A stretch of DNA of 64,000 nt from contig JAVTVY010020622.1 of the NCBI GenBank assembly GCA_036873755.1, positions 1-64,000 on the forward strand, written 5' to 3'. Of the stretch, positions 22,937 through 35,885 are shown one piece after another. The notes beneath the pieces were generated by a model. The model ran no database searches. It worked only from the letters and a program-made list of their open reading frames with translations, and was not told the origin of the DNA. The stretch comes from Hanleya hanleyi (Eukaryota; Mollusca; Polyplacophora; Lepidopleurida; Hanleyidae). The position numbers and the translations under genes are program-made. Positions within the stretch are counted from its first letter, which is position 1, and the number at the start of each line of letters is the position of its first letter.

Positions 22937-25900
22937 GCATCAAAAAGAGTGCCGTGGATACCAAGGACATCATGTGAGAACTCCACACAGCTTGGAATGT
23001 CAATAGATAGTATTACGAGTTCACATCAGGCACTGTCTTCAGCTGCCTTTTCTGTTTGGTTTAGAACAGTTTATGGACATTGGACTTCCAAAGCAGTAAC
23101 ATAAAAAAATAATTGTCGTAATTAATTGCTTTTCCCACCAATATGACCATGTTAACAGCTCAGTCCTCTAGTTTTATTCCTTGTATATTTTCAAATGGAG
23201 TGAATCAGCTCTTCAACTACATGTACATGTATACCCATTACCCCACACCTCCCTCCCACAATTATAACCCTATGATATACCCCATTACCCCACACCTCCC
23301 TCCCACAATTATAACCCTATGATATTTGTAAAACGAATGCAATTTATCAAACGTTCTCTTTTAATCAAATTCATGATTCTGCTCAGTCTACCTGGGTGAT
23401 GCACATGTATGTTCTGACAGCAATGACAGATCTGTTTTCAACATGGCCGAGATAAACACCATTTATGCTTTCTGTGACAGAGTGAGAAATCCATCTTTGG
23501 AGACCTCTTACCAGGAGAGTTAGCTAGGTTAGAGGCTGGGTTTCTATGGTTACCGTAATAGTTGAATCATCAAGAGTAATACAGAGTGTCTTGGTTAACA
23601 TCACTAATGGCTGCAGGTGAGTCATCATTCAGAGCCACTATTAAGCTGGACAGGTACTGGTGTCGACATAAAAACAGACATGCAGAGACCCTGTACACCG
23701 TGGCCATGGCCATCACCAATTATCAGTCAACATGAAGAACAACCACATTAACATGGAGCGTGACCTGCAGAATGGGACAAGGAATGTCTATACAGGGTCT
23801 GATTTAGGCTTTTAGTTTGAACATCCATATGTGACGACACCGAGCATGGCAAGGCATAGTGTAATACATGTAGGTGTGGACTGCTGAAACCCATGGAAGC
23901 TCTTGGAGTATTAAATGCTCCAAATACAGCTTGACAACTTACTATTTAGCAACATTACTTCAGCAACATTATAAATTTAGCAACATTATAATTTCACATT
24001 TGCCCAGTTGTCCACCAAGACTCACGGCCCCCAAACATGTTGAGTGGGTTAAAAAATGACCTAAATCAGGCCCTGCTGTATGACCGCATCTTGGGGGATA
24101 ATGACCACATATTGACATCATGGGGGATATTTTGTACTCATCTCCAGGGGTTATTATGCAAAACCTGCATATTTTTCACAGTAGTGATCCTTGCTTCATT
24201 ATTCAGCAAAGTCTGGTTCCTGCATTTTCTCATTTCCAGACAGAGACAGAAGTAAATAATTTTGCCTTTTCTGTACATCAGCCCTTTGTGCACAGTAGCC
24301 TTGACCTCAGTTTGGAAATGGATGCACCATTCCATATTGTCACCTTTCAACATCATAATACACTACATCACAATGTTACCAAGAACCCTCGTATTGATAG
24401 GTTCTCATGACCTAACCCATTCCTGCACTAGGTCAATTTCCATGAATGCCATGGTGATGCAGCTTTTACCTCGTATTGTCTATCTCGGAATGGCGAAATT
24501 ATCCTCCTTCTAATAAAGGTGTGTGTGTGCATGGTTTACCCATTTCATGAATGTCATGGGTCCAAGTAATTATTTGTACTATGTGACATTGAAACAATCT
24601 GCTGGGCAATCGGCAATATTTCATTCTAGGATTGTAAGGAAATCCAGTTGACAAGTGCATTTGTATCCCATTTATCATTTCTTCCTGTATCACAATCCAC
24701 CTCACCAAGATCACAATGTGGACACTTCTCACAACAGGCTTTAATTTGGCTTGCAAAGCAGAGTTACAGGTCACTGTCATTGAAACAGGAGTTTTCTGAT
24801 TGGCTCAGAAAAGTCTTGCATACAGTCTAGCCTCACCATAAGGCGCCTCAATATAACACTGATTCAGATATAAAGTGGGTACTACTGGTGTCCCCCATAT
24901 TAATAAATGCATATCATTTCAACCTTTTTGTAAGGCTGAAAATCTGTAAGGTGGTTTAAAATTGGTCCCCCAATAATAGTGTTATAGAGATAGAGGCTAC
25001 ACTGTACAATGCATTTTCGGTCCTACTCACTGCAGGAAGAGCTAGAGCCTCGCTTTCAGCTACATCCAGGAAATTCTGTTGCTATCTGTGTAATCCCTGT
25101 AGGGGCTTTCCTCGACCCATTCTCACATGGATAGTCTGCTCCAAAATTACCACATTTTTTCAGAGTTGGCACTTCATTTGTTTCACAAAAATAAGTCTTT
25201 TGTTCATCAATGAGGCCAGGAATACAACATTTCTTTGATAAGCATTAGAACTTGGCGTATATAACACAAGGCTATTCTATGGATAACATGGATTCATATT
25301 CCCACCTCACAGCGGTATAGCGTATTTTCTAGGCATGCCCCTAGACCCTACGATATCATAGTAAAGGGAGGTAAAGGGACTAATTGACCATTCAAGGTTG
25401 ATCATATCAATGTCATTCCTATTGACAAAGAAAAATGTATGCACAACATGCACAACCATCTAGCTGTTCAAATAAACACTAATTCATCTACATCAGGATA
25501 TTGTTGTATGACGGCCTTGTGTGTATGGGTCAAGCGCCCCCTCCCCCAACCACAACCCGACTTCCAACCTCCAGGTTTAGTGGGGACCTCATTGGGTAAA
25601 AATGTTGAACTTGAAGTGAATCCCTAACTAAACCTCAAACAAGTAAAATTAATGCCCCATCCCTAGGTAAACAAAACATTAAATGAGGCCCAACATAAAC
25701 CCCACCCAAACTCTCACATAGTGAAATATTGATCTGCAAAATACATTCCCTCCACTGACAGTTATCAGACGACCTGAGAAGCCCCACCTCTTTGGAAAAA
25801 AACTTGTTGTGATCTTAGGGTTTAATCCCCAGATTGTCCTGTCTCTGCAGGGTTTTCAAGTTTTAATACCAGTTAACATGGTTATGTGAGCACATCTGGT

Positions 25901-26547
25901 CGATGTTTTAGATTACACAAGAGGATCTATGTCTGCCATCTACCATAGCTAAGATTAGACTCCTGCATGCTTCCAATCCTAAACACATAATAATATATAC
26001 CAGCTTGGATGAGATGGATCAGGCTGGTACATATATTATAGGTGCTGGAATGGTCTGCTATCAACTGTAGTTATCAAGTGCTGTGTGCACAGTTAGTGTA
26101 TATATATATAATGTACATGTACCTACCCACGGTATTCTGTACATCCCAAGCTGCTACATGTAATATTATTTTTGCAACACACTCCAAAACAAGCTTTGGA
26201 GTCCTAGAATTCCAAGGTAAAATCCAGTCAACATCTGCTACTCAATCTGTAAGAACACAAAATTACAACATGTAATCCAAATGGATTGGGTGAAGGAAAG
26301 TAATTATGTGAATCAGCATCCACCGATTTTTGTAATTTCTCCCCGAATTTTGCAATACACAGACCAAATCCCGATTTTTGCAATAAATGTACATGGGGCA
26401 TTGTTGAAAAAAATTGCTCCCCGTCTTGAAAGTATGGAATTGTCGGTAATGTGCACTTGTTTTTACATCTATTCCACATGTTTAAATTATCTAAGCATAA
26501 CTTTTGTGTCGATTAGCCCGTTATTTACTCCATTTTCTGACATACAG
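22937..26547. other. Non-coding stretch with one small tandem duplication
   Basis: Apart from the duplication at 23230-23325, no gene, TIR pair or array is supported in this 3.6-kb stretch. Several 60-105 codon frames (for example near 24.1-24.5 kb on both strands) overlap one another and show no motif. Confidence 0.45.
23230..23325. repeat. 48-bp tandem duplication
   Basis: The phrase from TACCCATTACCCCACACCTC to ACCCTATGATAT occurs twice back to back with almost no change. Recent local duplication. Confidence 0.85.
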
Positions 26548-26681
26548 CGAATGATGGCGAAAACTGGACACCCCATAATCGATCTCTGCTGGAGATGACG
26601 ATAGACGTTAGTGCTGAAGAAAGGCGGGCATTTCATGATTTAGGTTTTTACAATCCACGAACTGTTAGTTATGAGGCCTAA
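26548..26681 (+). CDS. Candidate terminal exon of an unidentified gene
   Basis: A good acceptor (pyrimidine-rich CCATTTTCTGACATACAG, ending 26547) precedes a 43-codon frame that ends at TAA 26679-26681. The peptide contains SLLEMTIDVSAEERRAFHD and LGFYNPRTVSY, a balanced composition unlike neighbouring random frames. I do not recognise the family and found no upstream exon or poly(A) signal close by, so this could be chance. Confidence 0.3.
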
Positions 26682-27480
26682 ATTAACTAGAGGCCACGGC
26701 CACACTTGATCCCATCGGCCTAGTGTGAACTTACCATCCCTTTCACATGAGCAATATAAATCTCCGGTATAGACAGATGAAGGGCATTCAATAAGGAGAA
26801 ACAGAAGTAGTTGAAGGAAAAACAGTCATGTTTATTTGTATGGAAAGTTGGCTAGAGACAACTAGATGCGGGCACCCACCAACCACCTATAAGAGGAGCA
26901 TTAAAGTGGCTCTCAATTATGTGTAAGGAAATATTCACATGTATTGTTGGTTAACTCATTCAGTACTGCAGCTTATCCTAGCTGTCAGCCCCAGATAGTT
27001 TTCTTGGCCTGAACCCCACTGCTTCCAGCTCAGGGCAGTCAGTAAAGTTGAATAATTATCTCCAAAACAGAAGGCGTCCATGCGTTTTTGTCTGCATTCA
27101 GATCCCAGACATTCTGAAACTTATTGCTTTATGTCCTTTTTAAATAATATATTTCAACAAAAACTATGTGTGTGTATTATTTTCCTCAAGAAATGCAGTT
27201 TTATTCCAAATAAAAATCAGTAAACTCACCGACATGTTCGTAATTTGCAAAATGATACTGCCAATGGCAATCGTCGGATGTTTCGATGAACAACAACCAC
27301 GTAAAAAAAAACATGAAGCTGCGCTATCGAAACCCCTCGGCTCTGAACCCCAGCTATTATAATGTAAGGGTGTCTCTACCAATTGATTGGCTTGTGGGAA
27401 GAAATATTTACCCCTGATATTAAACAACAGTACACATGGCTAGATAAATACAGTACATGTATACTAAATGGCACATGTAT
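26682..27480. other. Non-coding stretch, nothing recognised
   Basis: No gene, TIR or array supported. Confidence 0.4.
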
Positions 27481-27481
27481 G

Positions 27482-28955
27482 CCATTTTCAAAACAGATTT
27501 GCAAGCATTCTTCGCATTGTCTAAGAGAATAAATCAATAAATCAGTCATCCAATCAATAAATAAATGTGATAGTATACTAACATGATATAGAAATAATAT
27601 GCAAACTTAACCCTTGTCCTGTCGACTCCGTATATATACGTTGGCAGACTGTCATGTTCCCAGTGTCGACTCCGGATATATACGTTCAGTGTGACCATTG
27701 CAAGTTGGTCCACTTTCAAAACAATTTGGAGCCGCGTGTGGAAAAAATCGAACCAGACACGGCTCACACCATTTAAAACATATTATTTCAAGAAATATTT
27801 CACGCAAGTTTGGTGTTTATTTACTAAAAAAGACATCTGATTGTGTGAAGATAGTCTACAAATGTGAAACGTTCGTCAAAACGTGTAAAAATGCACCTTG
27901 TTCACGAGCTTCTTCAACAACCACCACACCGTAAATATCCATGTTCCGGGCATCAAATTGAAGGGCAATAACCCTGCTTTCATTTTCTCACAGGCTATTC
28001 CTGGAACATAGTAGAAATACGTCGATTTTATTGGATAAAAATGTCATTCACTCCGAATCTGTAACGACCTCCCGCGAAAATACTAATCACCTGACGTAAA
28101 CCCGACTTCCTGATTGGCCGAACTGTTTATATCGGTCAGTGCGCACGCGCACTGGACGGAATCAAGCCGAGAAGGGAACGTTTTTGAACTCAATGGCGAA
28201 GCCAAACGTCGTGTAAACAACGGGATATTGACCTGTTTACGTGGAAGATTCAATAAATTTTCGATATTCATTATGCGAAGAGTAACCAGGAATACGTATC
28301 ATGACATCTAGAAGATTTTAGACGGTTTATTTATTCGAGATGAAGCAGAAAAATACCGTCTATCGGTAGCAATCAGCACGTGATAAAATTCACACATGAG
28401 TTTTCAGAACATTATTTTTGCCAAATTATGAGTCCTAAATATTTCTGATGCTGTACAATGCCAAATATTTTCTGAATGTATGTTCAGTGGTTCAAAACGA
28501 TGTATCATCCATCAAATACCATCCATTACTTCAATTTATTTATCGAATCCAACGACTTGACAGCCGCCGGTTTTTAGTCAATTCAGCTCTGCTTGACAGC
28601 ATGGCACACAGAAGTCGACCAGCTGTAGGACTGGCCGACAGGACTAGGGTTAACATAGGAATTAGTGGATTTTGTTCGACAAAGGGCATAACGCTGCAAA
28701 ATACTTTCTGACACGACTCATTTTCGATAGGCATCTAGTGTCATTTTCAAAACAGATTTGCAGGCATTCTACGCATTGTGTAGGAGAATAAATCAATAAA
28801 TCAGTCATCCAATCAATAAATAAATGTGATAGTATACAAACATGATATAGAAATTATATGCAAACTTAACATAGGAATTAGTGGATTTTATTAGACAAGG
28901 GGCATAACTCTGCAAAATACTTTCTGACACGATTCATTTTCGATAGGCATCTAGT
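27482..28955. repeat. ~215-bp duplicated unit; first copy interrupted by a TTAA element
   Basis: The unit beginning CATTTTCAAAACAGATTTGC occurs at 27482-27610 plus 28650-28741 and again, uninterrupted, at 28742-28955. The break in the first copy falls exactly at TTAA. The uninterrupted copy reads through the same point with a single TTAA, so it serves as an internal empty-site control. Confidence 0.85.
27611..28649. mobile_element. piggyBac-like TTAA element, non-autonomous
   Basis: The left end CCCTTGTCCTGTCGAC follows TTAA (27607-27610). The right end is the complement of CCCTAGTCCTGTCGGC before TTAA (28650-28653). The CCC(T/A) start, TTAA TSD and the empty-site comparison at 28742-28955 make the boundaries secure. 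Near the left end the phrase GTCGACTCCG(T/G)ATATATACG occurs twice. No transposase is recognised in the 1039 bp. Confidence 0.85.
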
Positions 28956-29248
28956 TCAGGTCAAGAGAAACAACTGTATCACGTTATGATGTTGTATATG
29001 GAACGGTTCTGAAATTATCACAATAAATCATAAATGGATTTTTATTTGTAAAAGGGGCATAACTCTGCAAAATATTGTCCGAGATGACTCCTTTTCGATA
29101 GGCTTCTGATTTACGTGAAGATAAATAGATGTAACAAGTTTGGTTGCCATGCATGAAATGGTTCTGTAGATATCGCGGTAACGGACGGACGGACAGCCGT
29201 ACATGATGACGACAATACCCCTAGGCCAAAGTTGGCCGAGGGGTAAAA
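28956..29248 (+). mobile_element. Helentron/pearl-like 3' end
   Basis: The stretch ends with the microsatellite-like ACGGACGGACGGACAG (29181-29196) followed by the imperfect hairpin CCCCTAGGCC-AAAGTT-GGCCGAGGGG (29217-29242) and TAAAAAG. This is the same layout as the array elements at 9.1, 43.3, 44.8 and 46.2 kb. The preceding repeated unit (28742-28955) may be its core repeat. Confidence 0.5.
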
Positions 29249-30355
29249 AGCACAAACCTACGTAATTTCCGAAGATTGTGAGCAGACATTTCTTTGATTA
29301 CAATGCCCAGAAATAACCGAAGAATACTCATTTATTCGTGGACATTTGTCAGAATAAACGCAGCTTCCAGATGGGAGACTTCGCTAAATTGCGAAAGAGT
29401 TTGAGGGATTTTTGTTTCGGTTATATTTGAAGGCGTGTATCTCCGCTTTCCGGCGGTTGTTTTTCATGATCTAGGTGACGTTGGAAAGGGGATTCCCTGG
29501 GCTTTCCCAATCTCGTCATAGTTACAATGGATGGCTAATATTACGAAAGCTACGATTGGATATAAATATAATTCATCTGACGAATCTGATATTTGCGCCA
29601 ATGAACCACGTCGACACTTCAGCGCTTCGGTTGGTTGTTGTTAGGCACGTGACTAAAACGAAGGCACGCGATTGATCAATTCGACATTACAGTTCGTTTC
29701 AAGCATGGCGCGAGATGAAAATGGCCAATATTTACCGACACGTGTTGGAAAAATGTGGAAATAAAGTTTACGGAGTGGATCTGATGGATTTCATCTTGAT
29801 GGAACGATTAGATGGTCTCTTGGGCACATTATACTTCAGCAATAGAGAGATTTGAACGGGATTACTGAGTGAATTTACATTCTGCAGCAACATTTGCGGA
29901 CACAGTAAAATTGTGAAAATTTTGTAGTTGCACATTTCCCCCATTATTTGTTCGTTTCACTCTCGATCTTGTTTTATTTGTTTGTCAAAATGAAAACATT
30001 CTTCGATAATCCGAATGTTGAAGGTTTAGGCTTTTCAAAAATATATATATTTGGGCACAGTTGCCTGGCCTGTGGGATATTAGATGGTCGATGTCTAAGT
30101 ATAATTTTTTTCAAAAAACTATGAAAATTAATAAATATATATATATTTTTTTTTAATCGATTTTTTTATTTTAAATATTTTTCTAAAAGTGTATTTCTCT
30201 TTCATCTTTGGCTCAATTAAAGTCATTCCCTATAATGTCAAGCCGATTTACTACAGTTTTTAATTATCTTCCATACCCTGCCCTCTATGACATAGAATAA
30301 AAGAGAAGTTGGGAATAGAACCGCTCAACACGGTCATTTCAAAACATTCTCAGAA
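29249..30355. other. Non-coding stretch, AT-rich
   Basis: Contains (TA)n and poly-T runs around 30044-30185. No gene is supported. Confidence 0.45.
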
Positions 30356-30361
30356 AAGAAC

Positions 30362-31297
30362 CAGGGCTCGAATTTGGGTAAAAAAATTACATGCACAGTG
30401 TGCACCTAAATTTTTCATGTACATGCACAGCAATTTGCCTACATGCACCAAAAAAAAAAATCCTACGTAAATTTGTCCTGAAATCTGTAAACTCTACGAG
30501 TTTGGGCTCTTCTAAATGCCAGGCATCAGTGTTATATACAGGGTCTCACAACGTCCTTTAAAAGAACTCCTTTAATAAATCAAATGCATCAATATTTGGA
30601 AAAACAAATGTTTTGCCACTAAGTCAAATATTTTGATGAATCTAAATGGTGTGGAGATGTATCACTCTTGAGGACGGCATATGTACTAAACACCCTAACC
30701 ATTTCTTCTTACTATTTTTTTGTTGCTTTTTCAAATCGACAAATTTACAAAAAATCGAAAAAATATTGGACTCGACAAATTTCCCTGTTGTTGTTGTTGT
30801 TGCGGGATTCGTGCGTGTTTCTGCAACATCATCTGGACTCTTCTACGGATTCAACTGCAGCCCGACTCTCACTTCCCACTTCCTCAGCAGGGTCAGTGTT
30901 TTACTCTGTTTATTTGCCAACCGGCTGCAGAAAAAAGCTTGAATGTTGCTCGCTGATGTTCACATCGTTTTGTACAGTTTGCATTTGTCACACACGAGGT
31001 GAAAGGTTAAGTGGACTAAGAAATATTGTGGAGCGTCTACTGCGGGAGATACCCAAGATAAAAATACCCATGGGGGTAATTCAATGCACATGCAGCTTGG
31101 ACATTTTCTAGCAAAATTTTCAAGACAATTGGCAGTCCGCCATAAGTTATAGTCATCATGATCGATGGTCCATTTTTCAACACTTTGTTTGCAAATGCAG
31201 CTACATGCACGCTGTGCACCTGACGATCTAAACTTACGTGCACCGTGGAAAAAATACATGCATTTGTGCATGTGTGCAATGCTAATTTCGAGCCTTG
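30362..31297. mobile_element. hAT-like element, 6-bp TSD
   Basis: The left end CAGGGCTCGAATTT and right end AATTTCGAGCCTTG resemble the termini at 12582-13459. AAGAAC flanks both sides (30356-30361 and 31298-31303). Subterminal ATGCACA/TGTGCAT words are repeated at both ends in inverted orientation. An open plus-strand frame at 30668-31111 has no recognised transposase motif. Confidence 0.75.
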
Positions 31298-31423
31298 AAG
31301 AACGAAAGCCTACCTTTCCAAATGCCATCCGTTTATTACTTCCCAAGTGGACCAGCCTTCGGAATATGCGCTTTGAATATCTAAACCTTCCCGTGAGGAG
31401 AGAAATTCATTCTTCGCGCCAAA

Positions 31424-31686
31424 ACACGGCTTTTCAAACTTTTCGCCAGCTCTCCGGCAAAAAACACTTCCGTCAGAATTTTAAGGACCGGGCTATACAA
31501 TATTATCAGCGACGATTGGTCAAAATTATCTCCAAGAGTCAGGGGCAGATAATCCAGTGGGCGGGAGTTGACATTTGTGAATAATTTTGACCAATCGTCG
31601 CTGATAATATTGTATAGCCCGGTTCTTAAAATTCGGACGGAAATGTTTTTTGCCGGAGTGCTGGCGAAAAGTTTGAAAAGCCGTGT
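31424..31686. mobile_element. Fold-back element with ~106-bp arms
   Basis: 31424-31529 and 31581-31686 are near-perfect reverse complements, from ACACGGCTTTTCAAACTTTT at the left edge to CAAAATTAT next to the 51-bp loop. Overlapping frames on both strands here are a by-product of the palindrome. Confidence 0.8.
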
Positions 31687-32020
31687 ATACACCCGTGTTA
31701 CCGGGTGACCAATTTTCGTCATTACCACGTGTTGCGTAAAGAGTCCAATTTTGTGTGACTGGCAGACTTCTATCATTGGAATTGTGACCTCTATTTCTGA
31801 AATATTTCTCAAATTAAATTCACATATACACGTTTTAATTTTAAAACAGTAGAATGTAAAGTTTCTCTCCCATTCACTTTCGTTTTTCGGCTCTCGGCAT
31901 CACGCAGGTTCGGGGTCGCACACCTATGGTATTGCGTCTTGGTTAGGGCCCCATAACCAGAACACAACGTGCAGTCAGATAAGAGGAAGGTGAGAGACTT
32001 TTACCGTGTTCATATACTCC

Positions 32021-32612
32021 CAGGGCCGTATCCAGGGCCATTTTGATGCCGGTATACCGGTATGGGCGCCCAAACTCCGGGTCAAAATATCTTTTTTGGC
32101 TGCTTAATCTTACTACATTAAACTGGAGTTCAACTGAAGCCTTCTTCAAACTTTGTAATTCAATACAGTCTCGCGACCGCTATCATAACTTTGAGTTAAA
32201 TACACATTGAACACGCATTGCTGGTCATGCTTTATGCATTACATAATTTAAATGGCATTGCATTGACCCCTCTAGTAGGCAATGATCGCTGTGCTACGGT
32301 GGTTTTCGCCTGGTCTTCCTACAGCAATCAAAAACTTGAGAACAACCGATGTGTGGGGAATGCGCTATATCGGTGGCAACAACAACAACTCGTGTTTGAG
32401 AGAACAGGATTACGGGAAAACGGGAAAATATTCACCCTGGCACTGATTAAAGCACTGAACTGGTATTTTCGAGGATCCAACAAACCCTGATGTAAGTCAA
32501 CAGCATCGGAGATTCCGTGGTTTTTGTGCAGCAGTAACAAACATCAAATTTACGTGTAACAACAACAACGTCAAATACCGGTATGCCCAAAAAATCTCTG
32601 GATACGGCCCTG
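32021..32612. mobile_element. hAT-like element with 15-bp perfect TIR
   Basis: It starts CAGGGCCGTATCCAG and ends CTGGATACGGCCCTG, exact complements. The flanks (TACTCC and AATCCC) do not form a clean TSD. The subterminal ATACCGGTAT(G) words near each end are also in inverted arrangement. Confidence 0.7.
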
Positions 32613-32650
32613 AATCCCACAGAGCGATATATACACCTGGGCTGTATATT

Positions 32651-32795
32651 ATATGTTATTAATCGATTGTTTTCGTATTGCCTTCGTATTGACCTGAGGG
32701 TCGCCATATTGGCCCGAGGCCGCAGGCCGAGGGCCAATACGGCGACCCGAAGGTCAATACTAAGGCTATACGAAAACTATCGATTCATAATATTT
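32651..32795. repeat. Imperfect palindrome
   Basis: TCGATTGTTTTCGTATTGCC...GGCCCGAGGCCGC pairs imperfectly with the following GCAGGCCGAGGGCC...AAAACTATCGA, arms ~70 bp. Possibly a small fold-back element or its terminus. Confidence 0.5.
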
Positions 32796-33034
32796 TTATT
32801 AATTGACATTTACTGGCCGTGTTTTTGTTTTTCCGAGCTTGAGTGGCAGCATCCGTTTCTTGATCTGTAACAGGTTTGAATCGTTTTAGATCGTCTCCAC
32901 ATATCTCCTCAAGCTCTAAAATTCCACCCACGAACCCTTGAATAACACGCTCTGCGCTCGCCATCGCGTTGAACAAACAACACTGCTGTCGTCTGTTTCT
33001 CCAGTCGTCGGTCCTTACTGCTAGTTACGGCTGT

Positions 33035-33120
33035 ACTCGTTGACCTCGGCCAATACAACATTCAACCCGGCCAATACAGCTTTCAACTAGGCCAATACAA
33101 CTCGGCCAATACAAGTCGAG
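33035..33120. repeat. Short repeats of CGGCCAATACAA
   Basis: Four variants of (T/C)CGGCCAATACAA occur in ~85 bp. They share the GGCCAATAC word with the palindrome at 32.7 kb, so both may belong to one repeat family. Confidence 0.5.
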
Positions 33121-34940
33121 TTCGACATGACGTATGGACAGGCCGTTTTACACTGTATTCGGGTAATAACATACACAGTCAATTAATAATATCTAGTATC
33201 AGAGAGTGTATCAAAATGCACATGGGTTTCGCGTTCAATTATCTCCCCTCAACTGGGGCTCTTCTGTGTGAAGTTAACATCGAAACCCTGGTAAGACTAA
33301 ATACAGCACATGCTTCGATTGGAAATGATTTTCAGGTTACAACAGGAATTTATTAAAATTATGTCATTGTGACACAGAGTTTGGGCCATAATTTAGGCAA
33401 ACGAATAATCGGTTATGCGTCTTTCATTTTGGGTAACCGCTAGGCCAACTGAACGATCGTTCTCCCTAAATTTTAAGGCCTGGAATTGTAATATTCCCTA
33501 TAAAAGAGGATACTAATTTATCTGAGTATCTCCATACAGTTAATCATACGTAAATATTGAGTGTGAGGCTATGTATATCTGTAGGTCATGAACGTGTGTG
33601 TGTGTGTGTGTGTGGATGGTGCAGGTGTAATTTATTTTGATTTATCTGCATACATGTACATGTATGCGTTCTTAACCCATGTGGCAAACGTTTTATGCAA
33701 TAATATATCTATCTCATCAGTTTGCAAGGGCCTTACATTTGATATTATAATAATGGCCAAGAAAATCTATTCTGTAAAAAAAAAAAACAATCTGAGCACG
33801 ACTGGACAGTGAAATAGGTAGGCCTAGGCCCTAAACAAACAAACAAACAGACGGACGACCCGCCAAATTTCGACACAAAGACAACTAAGCAATAAATAAT
33901 GCATGTACCAACCGGCGAAAGGAAATAGGTATTTTTGAACGTGTGTTCCAGACCACTGTCTGAAGTTCAGCCAAACAGTCTGATCACAAATGTCTGTCTG
34001 TTTAGATTAGAATGTAAAGCATCACTCGAAAATCGCGACCATCTTGTTTCGATTGCTGACCGAGCACAACACACGAAACGAAAGACAAATTATTTTCAGA
34101 AGTTTGTGCATGATGCACTGCCCTGGATAACACAACAAGTTAAATCTCATCCCGTAGAGATGACGATGAGCCTCTCTGTAAGCTTTACATTTTGAAAATT
34201 CGAAGATGAAGAACTCGAAAGAAAGAGAAGAAGAGCGCGATCACCCTTACCGCAAACCACGCTAATACACCCTTCGCTCTGCACTCGTCCTCCATTTTCA
34301 AAGTGAGCTCCCCTAACTTCGAGGCTACAGTAACAGTGCACTTACATCTGCCTCCCTCCACCAAAATCTTGCTTCGTGAAAGCAGTGCTACGTTTGACAG
34401 TACAATCTTGATTATCATTTTGAGCCATAGAATAATTCCCCCAAAAATCAAAGGAAACTTGGTTATTAGTTTTTTTTAAATTAAATTAAATGCTGCTGGA
34501 AAACCAGTGCCTGAGAATAACTTGTAGGGAGGGAAACGGAACAGCCGTTTGCCAGGACAAAGTTGATTGATTGGCGGCATGTCTTAACAATGGCCGTCTC
34601 AAGGCGACAAAAGTATGAATTCGCTGTTGGACACCTATACGACACAACACATTCGCCTCCTGTCATATAGACTTTCGATTTCAGAAACTATCCAAAACGA
34701 TCGGCATGTGATTTGTTGAAATAAAACAAGCAACAACAGAAACCAACCCTGGGTGTGGTCTGCAGATACATCTGCCGTCTTGAGCCTTAAGATTAAGGCC
34801 AAACCAAACAAGAATTCGCTGTCATACACTGATATACATTTACTTTCTTCTTCATCTTTAGGACAGGAGCCCTAGTGGACACGAGCCCATAATTATATAT
34901 GTCACAGTACTTAATCGACAAGAATGATTATAGGCGAAGG
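33121..34940. other. Non-coding stretch with a (GT)n run
   Basis: A short (GT)n microsatellite lies at 33594-33613. No gene or transposon boundary is supported elsewhere. Confidence 0.45.
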
Positions 34941-35159
34941 CAGCTGTAGGGGAGATTGGGGTACACTGGGACATTTTTCACATTTTTGCAAAATTCTCTG
35001 TTGTTATTGTCCTGTAGTGTAGCCTTCTATAATACTCTCGTTATAACTTATATTTAGTATGACATAGTCACACTAAAAAATTCTGAAATATCTGTTATAC
35101 TTTTCCCCAGAATTCATTTTAAAAACGTAAAAAAAAAAAAATGTATCCCAGAATCTTTT

Positions 35160-35340
35160 AGGATTATTTATGTAGTATCAGATTGTTTGTAAATAGGTTT
35201 GTGTAGTTTTATGTTGTACACTGTTGACTTTTAGTGTTATTTATGTCGGTGATAATAGCTCCTTCGTGCGCTAATGTTTTATTGTTCTTAAAACCGACTC
35301 TAAATAAAGCTCTTATCTTATCTTATCTTTATCTTTTATC
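35160..35340 (+). mobile_element. Possible LINE 3' tail
   Basis: The stretch ends AATAAAGCTC followed by short TTATC repeats (35305-35337), the kind of AATAAA plus simple-repeat tail seen on some non-LTR retrotransposons. No coding part is attached. Confidence 0.3.
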
Positions 35341-35777
35341 CCAGCTTGCCACACTATATGTGGTACTCTGGGACACCCATGGGGCGCGATGGGACAATAA
35401 TCAGATACTTTTTATAAGGAGTATAGTATACTAATATGTTTAATAGGAGTTTAGAAGATTCAAGAGCCATTCAAGGGCGATGGTTATGTTAGTTGCTATT
35501 TTAGACCCCTGCTTTACGTAAAACTTTTTCCAGCGGCCAAATTTGAGGAAAAAAAATATTTTGTGTGATTCTCATCCCACCGAAAGCATTTAACTTTGAA
35601 AGTGTTAGTAAAACCCATCAAATCTGATAGAATTAGCAATTACTACCACCTAGGAAACAAAATAATGCACTTTGATGGCATTTTAGGATGAAAGGAAATT
35701 GCACCATTTGGTTATTATTGTCCCAGTGTGCCCCGGCAAAAGTGTCCCAGTCTGCCCCAGGTGTATGATATTCCTTT

Positions 35778-35778
<1 letters not shown>

Positions 35779-35817
<39 letters not shown>
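35779..35817. repeat. (GA)n microsatellite
   Basis: About 19 uninterrupted GA dinucleotides. Confidence 0.95.
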
Positions 35818-35820
<3 letters not shown>

Positions 35821-35885
35821 AGTACATACAGCTGAGATACTAAATCGATATAATTAAAGTTTGTCCATCCTCCCTCAGTAGTAAA

